From Gymnopilus junonius (lineage: Eukaryota; Basidiomycota; Agaricomycetes; Agaricales; Galerinaceae), in contig JADNYJ010000001.1 of assembly GCA_015501075.1 (NCBI GenBank), positions 806,001-870,000 on the forward strand: a DNA stretch of 64,000 bases, given 5' to 3'. Under the pieces are notes generated by a model, which saw only the letters and a list, made by a program, of their open reading frames with translations, had not been told where the DNA came from and searched no databases. Positions 60,997 through 64,000 of the stretch are shown here, in pieces. The position numbers and the translations under genes are program-made. Position 1 is the first letter of the stretch. The number at the start of each line of letters is the position of its first letter.

Positions 60997-62721
60997 TTAT
61001 ACAGAAATTTCAGAGACAACAGGCTGTGAAAGCTTGGTTCCAGCATCTTCCGCTTCGGTATTTGAGGGATGGGACGGCTCGAGAGGCGGTTCGGGATTTG
61101 AAGAACTTTCAGGCTGTGCTACAGTATCCGTGGAGGCTCGAGACAGAGTAATGGGCGGTGGATAATTTTCTCCAGCATGAGCAGATGTCAAATCTTCCTC
61201 AAGGTGTTGGCAACCAACACCAATGTCTTTGACGGTTGAAGACAACTCGGCCGTGGCGTGAAGTCCATCCAAAGGAGGTTCCAAAGGAGACTCGAGCTTG
61301 TCAAATTCCTCAGTGTCACAAGGCGTTTGTTCTTGGGTTTGATCATCTGCAGTTTCATAGGTCTCGCCATTTTCGGCGCTGAGCTTTCCCGTTCGAATAC
61401 TATTGGACGCCCAAAGGCTTCGGTCCATGGTCAGAGAAGGAGTTCCTTGGACCCTAGCACTCCAGCGACTAGCTTCACTTTCCCAACTGCCCCTCCTTGA
61501 ACTTCTCGGGCGCAGGGCTCGAACGCTAGCATCGAAGTCACGTTCTTCGAGCCTCTCATCCTCTCTTTCATCTTCTCCCGGGGTATAGTGGCTAGCACTC
61601 TCACCGTCAGGGAAAGTAATACTACCCCCGTAGTGCGACACTGAGTCACCAATAGCAGATGATGCGTAATTGAGAGCTCCGGGGCGATTTGGCATGGCAA
61701 ATGCAGAGGATGCCAATGTTAAGACAGAAGCATTGTCAAGAGGAGGAGAGGAGGGACGAGGGTTGTTTCGCGGGTGATGGTTTGTATGCAAGGGTGCCTG
61801 CACAGAATGCATGGGCATCGTCGTTTGTTGAGTGCTCAGGCTAATCGACCCTAGGCTGCCTGGAGTTCGCAAAGAGTTGGGGCGTGACGAGGGCTGTGTG
61901 GCCGGGAGAGCAGAGAATGTAATAGAACCACCACTATTTAACAATCCAGCGCTGCTTAAGGATGACGATTGTCTAACATGAGGTGCAAAACGATTAAGCT
62001 GAGTAGGAGGCGGTGTGGGCGCTTGCGCGATGTGAGCCATGCCATTGCCATTCAGGTCAATACTGAGGAGAGTAGTCGGTTTCGTGCTGGCTGCCATGCT
62101 TCTAAAGGTACGAGGATCCGAAAGATACGAAGAAGAAGAGCGTGAAGGTGAGGGTGAAGGTGGTGAGCTAGGTGGGAGAGGTCTAACGGATGCATCATCG
62201 TCGGCCTCCAAAGCGCTTGTGGGAGACCAAATGGAATCTCGGTTCAGTGACGACTGATCCAAAGAGATTTCGTCTTCGGCATAGATATTCAAGTCACCGC
62301 GAACCTCGTCATCGTGGAGGGATATGGATCTTGTTTTTCGTCTGGCCAAGGATGAGCCGTCGGGTCTTGACTGTTGTTTTGAATGATGGCTGGATGGGAC
62401 TGGGAGGGGCGAAGAGGTGATTCGTCGACTAGAATTGGAGCTGCGAGCCACTCCGAGCTCTGCAGCCCTCAAAGGCACATTTTCTGTCCGTTTGGCTTTG
62501 CCTGACCCAGCCAACTTCCTTTGGAACCAGTTTATGATGGGCTTGCTGGAGCGACGGGAAACCTTCTTTTGCTGTGTTTTATGGTTTGCAGGCGTAAGAA
62601 TGGGAGGAGGCACTTTCGGCATTGTGTTTTTTTCAGAGCGCATCTGGACAGCGGTGGTGGCGGCCTTGGGTGGCACAGAGTTATGCGCTCGGGGTTGAGC
62701 TTCTGTGGGCTGTGTGGACAT
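60997..62721 (-). CDS. Large Ser/Pro-rich protein of unknown function
   Basis: A single exon of 574 codons without an intron, which is unusual in this window. It starts MSTQPTEAQPRAHNSVPPKA. A conserved-looking basic segment follows, KVSRRSSKPIINWFQRKLAG. The rest is Ser/Pro/Thr-rich with SP sites (SIWSPTSALEADDDASVRPL, SPPSPSPSRSSSSYLSD) and a motif with repeated SxxHYGGSITFPDGE. The acidic C-terminus includes TADDQTQEQTPCDTEEFDK. No domain is recognised. The I-I-N-W-F-Q-R-K-L element near the N-terminus is the best candidate for a short conserved binding motif. It is probably cytoplasmic or nuclear and heavily phosphorylated, but that is inference. Confidence 0.68.
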   Translation of the reverse strand: MSTQPTEAQPRAHNSVPPKAATTAVQMRSEKNTMPKVPPPILTPANHKTQQKKVSRRSSKPIINWFQRKLAGSGKAKRTENVPLRAAELGVARSSNSSRRITSSPLPVPSSHHSKQQSRPDGSSLARRKTRSISLHDDEVRGDLNIYAEDEISLDQSSLNRDSIWSPTSALEADDDASVRPLPPSSPPSPSPSRSSSSYLSDPRTFRSMAASTKPTTLLSIDLNGNGMAHIAQAPTPPPTQLNRFAPHVRQSSSLSSAGLLNSGGSITFSALPATQPSSRPNSLRTPGSLGSISLSTQQTTMPMHSVQAPLHTNHHPRNNPRPSSPPLDNASVLTLASSAFAMPNRPGALNYASSAIGDSVSHYGGSITFPDGESASHYTPGEDEREDERLEERDFDASVRALRPRSSRRGSWESEASRWSARVQGTPSLTMDRSLWASNSIRTGKLSAENGETYETADDQTQEQTPCDTEEFDKLESPLEPPLDGLHATAELSSTVKDIGVGCQHLEEDLTSAHAGENYPPPITLSRASTDTVAQPESSSNPEPPLEPSHPSNTEAEDAGTKLSQPVVSEISV

Positions 62722-62907
62722 GGCGTGGTATATACAGCAGAAGAGGTGTTGAACGTTGGTAGTCAGGGAAAGAAATAGACCAACACAGTACACTTCGACC
62801 CAATTTAGGTTCCGATTCAAACACGTTATTCAACATGTGGTCCAGTACTTACATATGATACACATTCTACGTTTCGTTTATTTAATAATTGTCCATTAGT
62901 ATATTAT

Positions 62908-64000
62908 CTACCACTCCGTCTTCTTCGTCTTCCTCACTGGCGCGACAGGAATCTTCTTATCCGTATATCCAAATCCATTCAACCATGGCCATGTTTCCGA
63001 CCTCCTTTGCTCAAACGCGCTGATGGCATCTCCCCTTTGCATCGTTAATGCGATGTCGTCCAGACCATTCAACAGACAATGCCTTCGGAATGGGTCCGTG
63101 GTGAAGGGAACAGGAGGCTGGCCATTTGATCGTCTGATCTCTTCCTTCTCTAGATCTACCTCCAGTTCGAGCCCGGCTTCAGCGTCCTTGGCTAATTCAA
63201 CGCACTGTTCCTGGGGAATGGCCACCGGAAGCATCCCATTTTGCATAGAGTTATTGCGAAAAATGTCAGCAAAACTCGGAGCAATTACACATCGGATACC
63301 AAAGTCGTTCCTGTAACGTAAATCAGTACAGAGCAAATCAAGAAATGACGACAAAAACTTACAAACTCCAAGGCGCATGTTCGCGAGAGCTTCCGCATCC
63401 AAAGTTCTTGCCAGTGCAAACAAGAATCTTGGCTTTGTTGTAGGGTGCTCGATTCAAGATGAAATCAGTGTCCTTGCCGGTCCGAGGATCTTTCCGAAGG
63501 GTGTAGAAGAGAGCGTTTGCAAGACCTGTCCGCTTCAGGGTCTTCAGGAATTGCTTGGGAATAATCATGTCGGTATCAACATTCTCGATGTGCAAGGGTG
63601 CGGTGATGCCTTTGACAATTGTAAACTTCTCGACGGATGATGGAGATGACGGCGGCGGTAAAGGCGAAACGCTTTCCGAGGTAACTGGGGGTGGCGCAGT
63701 GGTCGCCTCGTCCATAAACTGGAATTCGCTGACGGTCTTTAGCTGTGGAGCGGGAACGGTATTAGCGAAGGCTGTCTTCCCAATGTATTTCCTGACATCA
63801 GTCAATTTTCCTGTGATGGCTGCTGCAGCTGCCATAGCGGGACTTAGCAAATGTGTCCGACCACCTGCACCTTGACGGCCCTCGAAATTACGATTGCTAG
63901 TACTCGCACAACGTTCTCCGGGAGCTAACTGATCTGGGTTCATTCCTAGACACATGGAGCACCCAGCCTCGCGCCAGTCGAAACCGGCCCTCTTGAAAAT
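62908..64000 (-). CDS. LEU1: 3-isopropylmalate dehydratase (LEU1), C-terminal part, N-terminus beyond the window
   Basis: Leu1 converts 2-isopropylmalate to 3-isopropylmalate in leucine synthesis, with a [4Fe-4S] cluster. The window contains the end of the large domain, [20 protein letters not shown] (two of the cluster cysteines, in CSMC), [20 protein letters not shown] and [21 protein letters not shown] linker rich in Pro and Ser ([20 protein letters not shown]) leads to the swivel domain: [60 protein letters not shown] and [13 protein letters not shown]. It ends RKTKKTEW at 62908. One intron (about 63310-63362) splits the swivel domain. Fungal Leu1 fuses the bacterial LeuC and LeuD parts, as seen here. 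Confidence 0.95.

Overview
This is a gene-dense stretch of a nuclear genome from a filamentous basidiomycete, most likely a mushroom-forming Agaricomycete. The protein set is fungal: an Agaricomycete-type GH128 beta-glucanase, an HSF-type regulator, an NRC-2/Fpk-like kinase, PEX11, a GH125 mannosidase and a secreted M28 aminopeptidase. Almost every gene is cut by many introns of about 45-65 nt, and several neighbours are divergent pairs separated by only 90-250 bp. I assigned genes by translating the sequence, reconstructing exons at GT-AG (once GC-AG) borders and recognising family motifs. No database search was run.

Layout. 0-9.9 kb holds core genes: a NIPA-type Mg2+ transporter running off the left edge (-), SEC12 (+), TAF9 (-), the Fe-S scaffold ISU1 (+), splicing factor PRP31 (-) and a Rck/Srk1-like CAMK kinase (+). 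9.9-15.1 kb is a gene-poor island with no recognisable protein and one short telomere-like tract. 15.1-19.9 kb holds a Tctex1 dynein light chain (-), PEX11 (+), a small probable mitochondrial protein (-) and a TVP38/TMEM64 membrane protein (+). 19.9-23.1 kb is non-coding as far as I can see. 23.1-27.8 kb holds an HSF-type factor and an NRC-2-like AGC kinase (both -). 27.8-30.7 kb is again empty.

30.7-43 kb holds a VBA/Fnx1-like MFS transporter (+), a small orphan (-), mitochondrial uS14 (+), a bZIP+DUF3425 factor (-), RPB12 (-), a Ser-rich orphan (+), GPATCH11 (-) and a two-RRM protein (-). 43-51.8 kb holds the GH128 enzyme (+), an AhpD-like protein (+), a probable DUF6593 protein (-), mitochondrial uL11 (-) and the M28 leucine aminopeptidase (+). 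52-64 kb holds a WD40 protein (-), a small two-helix membrane protein (+), an Inn1/Fic1-like C2/proline-rich cytokinesis protein (-), a GH125 alpha-1,6-mannosidase (-), a Ser-rich orphan (-) and the C-terminal half of LEU1 (-), which runs off the right edge.

The genes are mostly unrelated housekeeping loci rather than a cluster. The most notable observations are structural. Four otherwise intact genes (CAMK kinase, HSF factor, MFS transporter, Fic1-like) each need one extra base at or beside a homopolymer to keep their conserved frame, which points to consensus errors or recent lesions. A non-consensus 5' splice site, GTTCGT, recurs in several genes. One candidate intron is only 33 nt long. 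I did not find a convincing previously undescribed system. The unexplained 5.3-kb island and the small orphan proteins are the best places to look.
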